Notes under the pieces: generated by a model
What the model saw: only the letters and a program-made list of their open reading frames with translations
Told to the model about the DNA's origin: nothing
Databases searched by the model: none
Made by a program: the position numbers and the translations under genes
Part shown: piece by piece, positions 28,666-37,906 of the stretch
Layout: each line of letters begins with the position of its first letter
How positions within the stretch are numbered: the first letter of the stretch is position 1
From: Cytophagaceae bacterium
GTDB taxonomy: Bacteria > Bacteroidota > Bacteroidia > Cytophagales > Spirosomataceae
Length of the DNA: 64,000 bases
Direction: 5' to 3'
Assembly: GCA_016722655.1 (NCBI GenBank)
Contig: JADKIR010000004.1
Span: forward strand, 806,001 to 870,000

Positions 28666-29724
28666 CTAAAATTTAGGGCAAGACAATTCTTTTTTACGCT
28701 GCCTGATATATGGAGTACGTTCACTTTCGAATTTATCTAACTGATAAGAAAACGATATCTCATGAGAACCTCCGGAGCCGGCACCTAAGCCCGAGATAGT
28801 AAGGTCATAACTATATCCTATTGAGAAATTGTCCATTCTGAAGCCGACAAGTGCCGCTACAGCGTCCTGATTAGGAAACTTATTAAAGACCTTTCTGAGT
28901 GGAATACCTCTGTAGGACAAACCTAAAGTAAGAGGTGTATATGTAGCGTACATTGAAACATCAAACTGTGAAAACTGACCTTGTTTTTTATATAAAAAGG
29001 TTGGAGTGATGGTGAATTCTCTGTCTGCATTGCCAGCGGCAGTCAGAAGATGACTTAAGTTAATATTAAAACCCCCGTTTACCATAATTTTTCTCGGAAG
29101 ACAGTCTCCGTTTTCACAACCCGAAACGGTACTGATTGAACTACTTTCTGCAAATGAATTAGATGGTTCGGTCAGATGGTAGGCCGAAACGCCAAGAAAT
29201 AGTTTTGGATTATAAAATAAAAAACCGGTTCCAACATCCAAAAAGTCAACATAATTCAGCAGTTCACTTAAAATGGGGTCACTCGAACTTCCAGACACCC
29301 CCGAATTGGTCAACTGATCTCCAAAGATTAAACCTGACGGGTCAAAACCTCTTTTAGAATAACTACCTTGAAGTCCCATTCTCAATGAGTTTTTCCCTCC
29401 AAGTGCCATTTGATATGAATATAATAAGCCTATTTCGCGATTTGAAATTCTCGGACCTTGTGCATCGTCAACCATCATAATACCGACACCGGAATTTGCC
29501 TTGTCAATAAAATGATCCACAGAAACAACTGTAGTAACGAAATTGGCTCCAAGTGAAGGCCATTGATTCCGATAATTGAATATTAGTCTGGGTGCATAAC
29601 CAGAGCCGGTAAATGCCGGATTGTGATACAGAGGTGCTGCATAAAACTGCGTAAACTGCGGATCTTGACCCATAGCCAACGTGGTGATACACGAGAGTAA
29701 TATTACTTTAAAAAATCTTTTCAT
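28666..29724 (-). CDS. PorP/SprF family type IX secretion outer-membrane protein
   Basis: 352 residues. Signal peptide (MKRFFKVILLSCITTLAMGQ), then the family hallmark 'DPQFTQFYAAPLYHNPAFTG' and 'RLIFNYRNQWPSLG', and a beta-barrel with 'GVGIMMVDDAQGP' and repeated aromatic strands. F. johnsoniae SprF helps export SprB, and PorP belongs to the PorLMNK-associated machinery. PorP/SprF-like genes usually sit beside genes for large cargo with gliding-type C-terminal domains; such a gene (29982) lies divergently 257 bases away, so this protein probably tethers or exports it. Confidence 0.9.
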   Translation of the reverse strand: MKRFFKVILLSCITTLAMGQDPQFTQFYAAPLYHNPAFTGSGYAPRLIFNYRNQWPSLGANFVTTVVSVDHFIDKANSGVGIMMVDDAQGPRISNREIGLLYSYQMALGGKNSLRMGLQGSYSKRGFDPSGLIFGDQLTNSGVSGSSSDPILSELLNYVDFLDVGTGFLFYNPKLFLGVSAYHLTEPSNSFAESSSISTVSGCENGDCLPRKIMVNGGFNINLSHLLTAAGNADREFTITPTFLYKKQGQFSQFDVSMYATYTPLTLGLSYRGIPLRKVFNKFPNQDAVAALVGFRMDNFSIGYSYDLTISGLGAGSGGSHEISFSYQLDKFESERTPYIRQRKKELSCPKF

Positions 29725-29981
29725 AAGCGAAATTAACGAACATCAAACTAGGTTATGCAAAATCCGTTCCAATTAATTTTAGGTAATTTTTTTTGAAAAA
29801 TCAATTACTTAGTTATAAAAACTTTAATTCTCTGAATCAGACATAAACAATAATTAAATACGATAAAACAATCAGAATGTTGTACAATGTGATTTTTTGA
29901 TATACTCTTGGAGCATTTATTAGTAATATTACGTAAAATAGTACGTTTTTTGTAGTGATTTTGATAAAGCCTTAATCTTGG

Positions 29982-32636
29982 ATGTTTAAAAAATGCCCAA
30001 AATATTATTTTCTTACTTTCTTGCTTTTAGCAGGAATGGTGGAAGGCTTTGCTCAATTCTACGTAGGAAAGGCATGTGTTATAGCAGACCCAGCAGCTCA
30101 ACCTGTCTCCGGCCAATCCACTTGTTACCCAATGACCGATTTTTTTGATTTGGATCGCAGTTCGGTTTTATCAGAATGGGACTTTGGCGATGGCAACTTA
30201 ATGACCGGTAGGAGTGTATATAATGGATTTACAATGCCTGGAAACTATATGGTTAATCTAAGAAAAACATATGCTGACGGGACAATCTCCAATTATTCTG
30301 AAAATGTTATTGTTGGCACATTTCCACAACAGCCAATGTTTAACGACAAACTTGAAACAGATACTACTGTATGTGAAGATGTAAAACTTAAGTTGGATCC
30401 TTTTAAAGGTTTTTCTCCGGGAAATATTAGTTACCTATGGTTCCCCGGAGGAGAAACAACTTCGACCCTTGAGGTCACCGAAAATGGTTGCTATAGTGTA
30501 GAAGTAAAAGATAATGTAAGCGGATGCAGCAGATCGGCCAGGATAAAAGTAAAGTTCTGTTTGAAAGAAAGTCAACAACAACAAGGTAGCGAAAAGTGGT
30601 ATTTTGGAGATGGGGGTAGTTTAGAATTTTCATTTTATGCTGATTCCACGCTACAAGATTCTTTGGAAACAGACGGAAGCCTTAGCCCGGAGCCAGATTA
30701 TACCGAGCCGGGTTATAATCCAAGTGAAAACAATCCGGCAAGCCCAATAAATAGCAATGAGGCCGTAGCTATGGTATTTGATCAAAGCACCAACATGGTT
30801 TTATATACTGATGGTAAAAAAATATATTCCGGCCTTGATGATACCGAAATACCCAATCAAGATGGAAGTACTTTTGCTCTAAACTTGCCACAGACGTCTC
30901 AAGGATTATTAATTATGCCTAAAGGCAGTTGTAATTCCTGTAAATTTGACCAATACTATGTTTATTATGTAAATCCAACTGACCAAACACTGTATTATTC
31001 AATCGTTGATATGCGGTACAATAATAAAAAAGGTGCTGTTACAGAATCTAACATTCCTCTTTTATACCCTGTTAGTGAAAAAATGGTGGGTTTCAGGACC
31101 CAGGATGACTCCACCTATGCATTCTTTTCATATGATCAGAAAAAAGATAAAATTAATACCGTAAGAATCTCAGACACTGGATTCACTATTACAGAAACCG
31201 GTTTAGGAATTGGGGCATCGCCCGAAAGTGCTTCGGGATATATTTCAATCTCTGAAAATCAGAGAAAAATTGCATTTGGGTATGTAAACGGCGGAAGAAA
31301 TCATGTTTTGATTTATGATGTAAATCCTGGCACCTTAGCTCTTTCTAATCCGGTTGATGTAGATCTTGGAATAAATTCTCCTCCCCAGGTCTATGGACTG
31401 GCGTTTTCGTCAACAGGAAATATACTATATGTAACTTTAAAAGGCGACCTTACCAATGGTACACCCTCATATTTATACCAACTGCCCATTTTGGGAAATG
31501 ATGCCGCTCAAATTAATGCTCAAAAAATTTTAATTAGCCAATCGACTTCTGACTTATTCGGAGCCCTGATGTTAGGACCTGTATTAGAACCAGGCACAAA
31601 GTATTTATATATGAGCATAGAAGGAAAAAACTATGTGGCATATATACAGGACCCCGATGAAATTGGAAATGCAAATACGATTGGGTTTTCATTAAGGCCC
31701 GGAAGTGCAGAGCCCGGAGCAGAAATAGATGGAACTGCAAAACTAGGCTTCCCTAATATCGTTGGAGCCGCAAAAGAACAGGATGGTGAAGGTTTATCGG
31801 CCAATTATAGTGGAAATTGCCAAAATAGCCCTACCATATTGACTTCTCAAGGAATTTGTTCTCCCATGAAAAATGAATATACATGGTTCCTTGCAGATGG
31901 CACAAAACTATCAGGCCAAAATGTTAGTCATGTATTTACCGAACCGGGATGGCAGGAGGTAAAATTGGTAGTAAAAGTAATAAATGAGTCTAAAATAAAA
32001 GTTCCGGGTGTGGGGGGGCAGCTAGTTGACCAAATAACTGAAACAGATTGTAAAGAAATAGAATATAACGGGAGATTTTATATAAAACCCGCACCAATTA
32101 CCAATTTTCGAGATCCTATATTTATTTGCATGAATCAGGGCGAAACGGAAAGAGTAAATGCTAATGCCACCGGAGGAAACACCTTTTCTTACCGATGGAT
32201 GACCAGCCAAAGTACCTTTCTTAGTTCTGCCTCTTACCGTGATTTCAATATTGCAAATTCTGACCCTAACGACCCTTTGATTTATAAAATTGAGGTTGTA
32301 AACGACTACGGTTGTACATCATTGAGAGACTTTAAAGTACTTCCAGGTTGTGACCCCATACTATTTATTCCGGAAGTTTTTACACCGAATGGGGATAATT
32401 TCAACCCAGATTTTGAAATAAGTATAGATAATTATAGTGACTATGACCTGAAAATTTATAACCGCTGGGGAGAAATAGTTTTTGAATCAAAAGACCCAAA
32501 TGAAAAATGGGATGGTAAAGTAAGAGGTAAAATTTATGGCAACCAACTTTATCCTTATGTCCTAAATTACCGACCAAAATATGATATCGCAGGCAAAATA
32601 TTAACTAAAAAAGGGACAGTGATTGTTCTCAAATAA
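29982..32636 (+). CDS. Large secreted protein with gliding motility-associated C-terminal domain (T9SS cargo)
   Basis: 884 residues. Signal peptide up to GFAQ, then a PKD-like fold (about 50-115, with 'SEWDFGDGNLMTG'), an Ig-like segment, a WD40/beta-propeller-like middle (about 210-590; it begins 'KWYFGDGGSLEFSFYAD', a form common in Cytophagales), a second PKD-like domain (about 625-700) and a C-terminal gliding-type sorting domain (about 800-884: 'EVFTPNGDNFNPDFEI', 'LKIYNRWGEIVFES', 'WDGKVRGK'). Type B sorting domains depend on a PorP/SprF partner, here encoded divergently at 28666. Expected to be exported to the cell surface. The binding target is unknown. Confidence 0.88.
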   Translation: MFKKCPKYYFLTFLLLAGMVEGFAQFYVGKACVIADPAAQPVSGQSTCYPMTDFFDLDRSSVLSEWDFGDGNLMTGRSVYNGFTMPGNYMVNLRKTYADGTISNYSENVIVGTFPQQPMFNDKLETDTTVCEDVKLKLDPFKGFSPGNISYLWFPGGETTSTLEVTENGCYSVEVKDNVSGCSRSARIKVKFCLKESQQQQGSEKWYFGDGGSLEFSFYADSTLQDSLETDGSLSPEPDYTEPGYNPSENNPASPINSNEAVAMVFDQSTNMVLYTDGKKIYSGLDDTEIPNQDGSTFALNLPQTSQGLLIMPKGSCNSCKFDQYYVYYVNPTDQTLYYSIVDMRYNNKKGAVTESNIPLLYPVSEKMVGFRTQDDSTYAFFSYDQKKDKINTVRISDTGFTITETGLGIGASPESASGYISISENQRKIAFGYVNGGRNHVLIYDVNPGTLALSNPVDVDLGINSPPQVYGLAFSSTGNILYVTLKGDLTNGTPSYLYQLPILGNDAAQINAQKILISQSTSDLFGALMLGPVLEPGTKYLYMSIEGKNYVAYIQDPDEIGNANTIGFSLRPGSAEPGAEIDGTAKLGFPNIVGAAKEQDGEGLSANYSGNCQNSPTILTSQGICSPMKNEYTWFLADGTKLSGQNVSHVFTEPGWQEVKLVVKVINESKIKVPGVGGQLVDQITETDCKEIEYNGRFYIKPAPITNFRDPIFICMNQGETERVNANATGGNTFSYRWMTSQSTFLSSASYRDFNIANSDPNDPLIYKIEVVNDYGCTSLRDFKVLPGCDPILFIPEVFTPNGDNFNPDFEISIDNYSDYDLKIYNRWGEIVFESKDPNEKWDGKVRGKIYGNQLYPYVLNYRPKYDIAGKILTKKGTVIVLK

Positions 32637-32733
32637 GCAGTATGCCAGCTTTTTTTTAAACCCAAGTTACACTCTTTTTTCTTATCCAATTACTAAATCA
32701 AAATCCTGAAAAAAAATTCTGAAAAACAATTCG

Positions 32734-32741
32734 TACTTTTG
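32734..32741 (+). promoter_or_regulatory. -7 element TACTTTTG upstream of ruvB
   Basis: Matches TAnnTTTG, 30 bases before the ruvB ATG. Confidence 0.5.
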
Positions 32742-32771
32742 GATAGAATTCAAAAAAGAAAATAATTTTTA

Positions 32772-33797
32772 ATGCGTCAAGACTTTTTAACAGGTGATAC
32801 CGATGGAATGAGTCCGGTGGATAAAGATATTGAGAAGGCTCTCAGACCGATATCTTTTGAAGATTTTGCCGGTCAGGACAAAATTTTGGAAAACCTGAAG
32901 ATATTTGTTCAAGCTGCAAAAATGCGTAATGAAGCACTCGACCATGTATTGCTTCATGGACCTCCGGGATTGGGGAAAACCACCTTGTCGCATATTGTTG
33001 CCAACGAACTTGGAGCAAATCTTAAGATTACCTCCGGACCGGTTTTGGATAAACCCAGCGATTTAGCGGGTCTTTTGACTTCATTAGAGTCAAACGATGT
33101 GCTTTTTATTGATGAGATACACAGGCTCAACCCCATAGTGGAAGAATATCTGTATTCAGCTATGGAAGATTACAAGATCGACATCATGCTCGATAGCGGA
33201 CCCAATGCCCGAAGTGTTCAGATTGGGCTCAATCCCTTTACATTGGTGGGTGCTACTACCCGATCCGGCTTATTGACGTCACCATTGAGGGCAAGATTTG
33301 GAATAAATGCACGACTGGAGTATTATGACGCAGTATTATTGTCAAAAATAATAAAACGATCATCCGAAATTCTGAACACTCCCATAGACGAAAACGGGGC
33401 GTTCGAAATTGCCCGCCGAAGCCGTGGTACTCCTCGTATTGCCAACAATCTTTTACGTAGGACACGTGATTTTGCCCAGGTTAAAGGCAAGGGAATAATC
33501 ACTGTAGAGATTGCACAAATGGCACTGACCGCATTGGAAGTAGATGAAGACGGTCTGGATGAAATGGACAATAAGATTTTGATGACCATTGTAGAAAAAT
33601 ATAAAGGTGGCCCGGTAGGTTTATCCACCATTGCCACAGCAGTAGGTGAAGAAGCCGAAACTATCGAAGAGGTTTATGAGCCATTTTTGATCAAAGAAGG
33701 TTTTCTGAAACGTACCGCAAGAGGCAGAGAAGCAACAGAAAAGGCATACAAACATCTCAACATTGTTCCAAAATATAGGGCCGGTGAGTTATTTTGA
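32772..33797 (+). CDS. ruvB: Holliday junction branch-migration helicase RuvB
   Basis: 341 residues. AAA+ motor that drives branch migration with RuvA. Walker A is 'GPPGLGKTTLSH', Walker B 'LFIDEIHRL', sensor 1/arginine-finger region 'GATTRSGLLTSPLRARFG', and the C-terminal winged helix ends 'RTARGREATEKAYKHL'. Length is normal for the family. ruvA is not in the window. The gene stands alone with its own -7 element at 32734; the glycogen synthase gene follows 136 bases later. Confidence 0.97.
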   Translation: MRQDFLTGDTDGMSPVDKDIEKALRPISFEDFAGQDKILENLKIFVQAAKMRNEALDHVLLHGPPGLGKTTLSHIVANELGANLKITSGPVLDKPSDLAGLLTSLESNDVLFIDEIHRLNPIVEEYLYSAMEDYKIDIMLDSGPNARSVQIGLNPFTLVGATTRSGLLTSPLRARFGINARLEYYDAVLLSKIIKRSSEILNTPIDENGAFEIARRSRGTPRIANNLLRRTRDFAQVKGKGIITVEIAQMALTALEVDEDGLDEMDNKILMTIVEKYKGGPVGLSTIATAVGEEAETIEEVYEPFLIKEGFLKRTARGREATEKAYKHLNIVPKYRAGELF

Positions 33798-33933
33798 AGG
33801 ATAAAATATTGTTTTTCCAATAATATTTTTATTTTTATCACTGTGTTGAGAATTGATCATTTTCGATACGGTGATTTTTTTTGTACAAAATTTCAGAATA
33901 AAATAAAAGACTGAAAATCAAATTTTTAGATAG

Positions 33934-35793
33934 ATGGCAATTCCAAAACTAAAAAAAGAACAACAAGAGACCATAAAAGTTGAAAAAAAGGAAACCCAAA
34001 AACCGATACTTTTTGAAGTGGCATGGGAAGTCTGTAATCAGGTAGGTGGCATATACACTGTAATACGATCGAAAGTACCGGCTATGGTAGAAGAATGGGG
34101 TGATAATTATTGCCTTATTGGACCATATTTTCCTCAAACTGCTGCGATAGAATTTGAACGCCAGGATGATGACGACTCAGTTTTTTCAAATGCCGCCCAA
34201 GATTTACGTGAACAGGGTTTTGATGTTTTTTATGGCCGCTGGCTGGTAACCGGCAATCCCAGAATAATACTGGTGGATTTTAATAATATCCTACCCACTG
34301 TTGACGCTTTAAAGTTTAATCTTTGGGAAAGACATAAAATATCGACCATCAATTGCGAAGAGCTTGTCAATAAAGTAATTGCCTTTGGCGAAATGATTCG
34401 AAAATATATAAGTCATTTTGTGGGCTCTTATGCCAAAAAACAAGAATGCGTGGCTCATTTTCATGAATGGATGGCTTCTACGGCATTGATCGACTTAAGG
34501 AAAGACAAGGTCCCTGTTGCCACTGTTTTTACAACTCACGCCACTATGTTAGGTAGGTATATTGCCGGTAACGTGAGTGATTTTTACGAACAACTTCCTC
34601 GATATAATTGGGAGGCTGAAGCCAAAAGTTATGGCATTGAAGCCCAGGCAGGAATTGAAAGGCAGTCGGCCCAACTATGCCATGTGTTGACTACTGTAAG
34701 TGATGTGACAGCCAAAGAATGTGAAGTGTTTTTTGGAAGAAGTTGCGATATAATATTACCAAATGGTCTCAACATCACTCGTTTTGCGGCAACACATGAA
34801 TTTCAAAACCTACACCTCAAATACAAACAAAAAATCAATCAGTTTGTGATGGGGCATTTTTTCCAAAGTTATTCCTGGGATTTAGATAATACTTTATATT
34901 TCTTTACTTCGGGCCGATATGAATTTAAAAACAAAGGCTACGATCTTACGCTGGAAGCACTAAAAAGACTAAACTTTAAAATAGTTCAAGCTGGTCTTGA
35001 CACTACAGTAGTTATGTTTTTGATAACCAAAAATCCGGTGTATTCCATTGATCCTCAGGTATTACAATCAAGAGCAGTGATGGAAGAAATAAGGCAGACC
35101 TGCGAGTCAATTGAAAAAGAAATCGGGGAACATTTGTTCTATGAATCTGCATCGAATGAAGACCCACACATGCCCGATTTAAACAAGTTTGTTAGTGAAT
35201 ACTGGCAGTTGCGATTAAGAAGAACTATTCAAACCTGGAGAACAAAAACTCTTCCACATACTGTCACTCACCTTTTAAAACAGCCAGATGAGATTTCTGA
35301 ATTCTTCAAAAAAACCAATTTGATGAATCACCAGCAGGACAGGGTCAAATTTGTTTATCATCCTGACTTTATTTCACCCACCAACCCTCTGTTTGGTCTT
35401 GAATACAGCCAGTTTGTAAGGGGCTGCCATTTGGGAGTTTTTCCTAGTTATTATGAGCCTTGGGGATATACGCCACTTGAATGTGTGGTTCGTGGAATAC
35501 CCACCGTAACCAGTGACCTTTCGGGCTTTGGAGACTTTATGATGCAGCTAATGGACGACCACGAAAACGTAGGTGTTTATGTGGTTAACCGCAAAGACAA
35601 AAACTTTGACAAAGCCGCCGACCAGCTTGCAAATATCATGTTTAAGTTTGTAACTATGAGCCGCAGAGAGCGTATCATGCAACGTAATAAAGTTGAAAAC
35701 ATTTCCGATGTATTTGACTGGACCAATCTGCGAGCCTATTACGACACCGCTCATGATTTGGCATTGAAGAAAAAATCAGTAGGAAAAAATTAA
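33934..35793 (+). CDS. Glycogen synthase, GT3 (eukaryote-like) family
   Basis: 619 residues. Fits the GT3 glycogen synthase family rather than bacterial GlgA (GT5): 'EVAWEVCNQVGGIYTVIRSK' at the N-terminus, 'HFHEWMASTALIDLRK', 'TTHATMLGRYIAGN', 'NGLNITRFAATHEFQNLHLK', and the C-terminal retaining-GT-B motif E-x7-E in 'YYEPWGYTPLECVVRGIP'. It should elongate alpha-1,4-glucan from UDP- or ADP-glucose. GT3 enzymes occur in Bacteroidota as well as animals and fungi. The neighbours are unrelated, so glycogen genes are not clustered here. Confidence 0.88.
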   Translation: MAIPKLKKEQQETIKVEKKETQKPILFEVAWEVCNQVGGIYTVIRSKVPAMVEEWGDNYCLIGPYFPQTAAIEFERQDDDDSVFSNAAQDLREQGFDVFYGRWLVTGNPRIILVDFNNILPTVDALKFNLWERHKISTINCEELVNKVIAFGEMIRKYISHFVGSYAKKQECVAHFHEWMASTALIDLRKDKVPVATVFTTHATMLGRYIAGNVSDFYEQLPRYNWEAEAKSYGIEAQAGIERQSAQLCHVLTTVSDVTAKECEVFFGRSCDIILPNGLNITRFAATHEFQNLHLKYKQKINQFVMGHFFQSYSWDLDNTLYFFTSGRYEFKNKGYDLTLEALKRLNFKIVQAGLDTTVVMFLITKNPVYSIDPQVLQSRAVMEEIRQTCESIEKEIGEHLFYESASNEDPHMPDLNKFVSEYWQLRLRRTIQTWRTKTLPHTVTHLLKQPDEISEFFKKTNLMNHQQDRVKFVYHPDFISPTNPLFGLEYSQFVRGCHLGVFPSYYEPWGYTPLECVVRGIPTVTSDLSGFGDFMMQLMDDHENVGVYVVNRKDKNFDKAADQLANIMFKFVTMSRRERIMQRNKVENISDVFDWTNLRAYYDTAHDLALKKKSVGKN

Positions 35794-35904
35794 ATTCTAT
35801 AAATCATTCAATTGCTTAATTTATAGTACTTTATTTAGTTTATTTGTGCGACTTATATAAAAATCGTACAATTTTTGTAAATTGCGGGCTGATTCCTGTA
35901 ATTG

Positions 35905-36504
35905 ATGATTTCAACAATTGGTTTATTTATACTGGCTTATCTTTTAGGTTCAATTCCTACTGCTGTTTGGTATGCAAAATACTTTCATAATGTTGATATA
36001 AGAGAGCATGGAAGCAAAAACGCCGGAGCCACCAATTCGTTAAGGGTATTAGGTAAAAAAGCCGGCATTATTGTACTTCTTATAGATGCCATGAAAGGCT
36101 TGATTCCGGTTTTAGTTTCAAAATACCTGGAAATGCCAGATACAACCGCATTTTTAATTGGCTTAACTAGTGTATTCGGACATTTATTCCCCATTTTTTC
36201 AGGCTTTAAAGGAGGAAAAGGCGTTGCAACATCACTTGGTGTAATAATAGCGGTGTCGCCATTTGGTGCATTAATCAGCCTGATAGCTTTTGTTGTGGTT
36301 GTATTTCTTACTGGTTATGTTTCGTTAAGTTCTTTAGTGGCTGCCCTTGTATTTGTAGTATATTTCCTGATACTTTCTCACAATTTACTAATGTCAGCAA
36401 TTGCATTTGCATTATTTATGTTATTGATATACACGCACCGTGCCAATATAAAAAGATTGATAGATGGTACAGAAAACAAGTTCACAAGAAAAAAATCTTC
36501 TTAA
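35905..36504 (+). CDS. plsY: Acyl-phosphate:glycerol-3-phosphate acyltransferase
   Basis: About 199 residues from ATG 35905 (an in-frame TTG immediately upstream is less likely). Five-helix membrane enzyme making lysophosphatidic acid from acyl-phosphate and glycerol-3-phosphate. PlsY motifs: 'LGSIPTAVWYAK' (motif 1), 'HGSKNAGATNSLRVLGKKAG' and 'HLFPIFSGFKGGKGVATSLG' (motif 2). The stop overlaps the convergent recO stop region by four bases. Confidence 0.95.
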   Translation: MISTIGLFILAYLLGSIPTAVWYAKYFHNVDIREHGSKNAGATNSLRVLGKKAGIIVLLIDAMKGLIPVLVSKYLEMPDTTAFLIGLTSVFGHLFPIFSGFKGGKGVATSLGVIIAVSPFGALISLIAFVVVVFLTGYVSLSSLVAALVFVVYFLILSHNLLMSAIAFALFMLLIYTHRANIKRLIDGTENKFTRKKSS

Positions 36505-37184
36505 TCCAATACTTCTTTCAAAATATTTAGTGATTTCATGTCGCCGAAACCATCTAAATGAATCTTATAAAAAAACAATAAATACTCTAAAACCTTAGAC
36601 CTCTGTTGGCGGTTTATTTTGACTTCATCCCCAAAATTAATAAAGTCAAATCTTCCGATAATTTCTCTTTCTTCAGACTTAACCGGCACGCCCTGCTCCA
36701 GTAATTGAGCTGCAATTTCTGAGGCATTTTCTGGCCCAAATCCCAAGTAATTACAATATTTATACAAAAAAACCAGATGGAAATTTTCAACATGAAGTTC
36801 CTGATGATCAAGATATTTTAAGGTATTTTCCAAAAAGCTAAAAAGAGAAGGATTTGCCTCGTGTTCTTTCAGACTATGGCTCAAAACCTCATTCATAAAA
36901 ATCCCTATAGTGGTCTTAATAATTTCAGTTGAAAGAGTCTGAAAAGGGTAATTGCATTTTATTTCGGCAATTCTGTGAATCTCCTTTTTATGATCATGGT
37001 AAACCACTAATTCAAGCAAGGTCAAGGGTTGAAATAAAGCGATTCTGTTCTTGCCCTTAGCACTTCTGACGCCGTTTTCAATATAGGTTTGAATCCCAAA
37101 TGCCTCAGTGTATATTTTTACAATGATACTCGTTTCACGGTATGGAATAAAGCTGATTACTATCCCTTTGGTTTTAAATAGCAT
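36501..37184 (-). CDS. recO: DNA repair protein RecO
   Basis: 227 residues. RecO loads RecA at gaps with RecF/RecR. N-terminal OB-fold: 'MLFKTKGIVISFIPYRETSI', with 'RSAKGKNRIALFQPLTLLEL' following; a helical C-terminal domain contains 'YLGFGPENASE'. The four-Cys zinc site seen in some RecO proteins is not evident. It overlaps the upstream COX3-like gene by 11 bases and meets plsY tail to tail. Confidence 0.9.
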   Translation of the reverse strand: MLFKTKGIVISFIPYRETSIIVKIYTEAFGIQTYIENGVRSAKGKNRIALFQPLTLLELVVYHDHKKEIHRIAEIKCNYPFQTLSTEIIKTTIGIFMNEVLSHSLKEHEANPSLFSFLENTLKYLDHQELHVENFHLVFLYKYCNYLGFGPENASEIAAQLLEQGVPVKSEEREIIGRFDFINFGDEVKINRQQRSKVLEYLLFFYKIHLDGFGDMKSLNILKEVLD

Positions 37185-37767
37185 GATATACTATAAATGA
37201 AAAAATAATTATCCAGAGAATCGCCAGAAAATACCAGAACTTGCTCATCAGGCTTAGATTGAGTACATTGGGAGGATTGACACTATAAACCAATGAATCT
37301 TCAAATCTTTTGTTTTTAAACACTTTTCTCAAAACAAGGCTAAAAGCTATCAATCCTATTCCGGTATGAACAACATGCAATAATGACAACACAAACATAA
37401 TCGCATTGCTGGAATTTAGATTAAGTTCTAAACGACTGTTATATAGCAATTTATACCAACCAATTATTTGCGAAAAAATAAAAAAATATCCAAGCAAATA
37501 GCTAAAAGTAAGCGACTGCCTGAAGGCAGTGAAATCTTGTTTTTCAATATGTTTTATAGAAAAATACATCGCAATACTACTAAGGACAATTACCAAAGTA
37601 CTCAGCCACATAGCTCCCGGCACTATAACTTTAAAATCAAAACTATTAATTTCATTCCTGAAAAAAATTAAAAAGACACCTGAAAAAAGCAAAATACTAC
37701 CTCCAATACCCAGATAAAGCATGAAAATAAATGGCTCCCTTCGTTTTGAAAAAATGTTTTCTGTCAT
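37174..37767 (-). CDS. Cytochrome c oxidase subunit III-like membrane protein
   Basis: 197 residues, about five membrane helices. The order of helices and motifs fits heme-copper oxidase subunit III: 'GAMWLSTLVIVLSSIAMYFS' early, 'RQSLTFSYLLGYFFIFSQII' in the middle and 'LSLLHVVHTGIGLIAFSLVL' (the conserved H-x2-H-type turn), then 'KFWYFLAILWIIIFSFIVY'. The gene overlaps recO by 11 bases and has no subunit I or II partners in the window, so it may be an orphan subunit of an oxidase encoded elsewhere or a paralogue with another role. Confidence 0.78.
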   Translation of the reverse strand: MTENIFSKRREPFIFMLYLGIGGSILLFSGVFLIFFRNEINSFDFKVIVPGAMWLSTLVIVLSSIAMYFSIKHIEKQDFTAFRQSLTFSYLLGYFFIFSQIIGWYKLLYNSRLELNLNSSNAIMFVLSLLHVVHTGIGLIAFSLVLRKVFKNKRFEDSLVYSVNPPNVLNLSLMSKFWYFLAILWIIIFSFIVYHAI

Positions 37768-37870
37768 ATTTAACTTCAGATTCCTGAATTGGTCATTTTT
37801 TTGCGAATCAATTTATTATTGAAAAAATGTAATAATAGACAAAAATTGAAAAAACTAAATCGCTAAGCAG

Positions 37871-37878
37871 TAATTTTG
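37871..37878 (+). promoter_or_regulatory. -7 element TAATTTTG
   Basis: Matches TAnnTTTG; a TTG at 37846-37848 lies 22 bases upstream as a possible -33 element. It stands 28 bases before the TTG start of the next gene. Confidence 0.55.
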
Positions 37879-37906
37879 CTCCAACAAAATCATTTTTTTT
37901 TAAGTT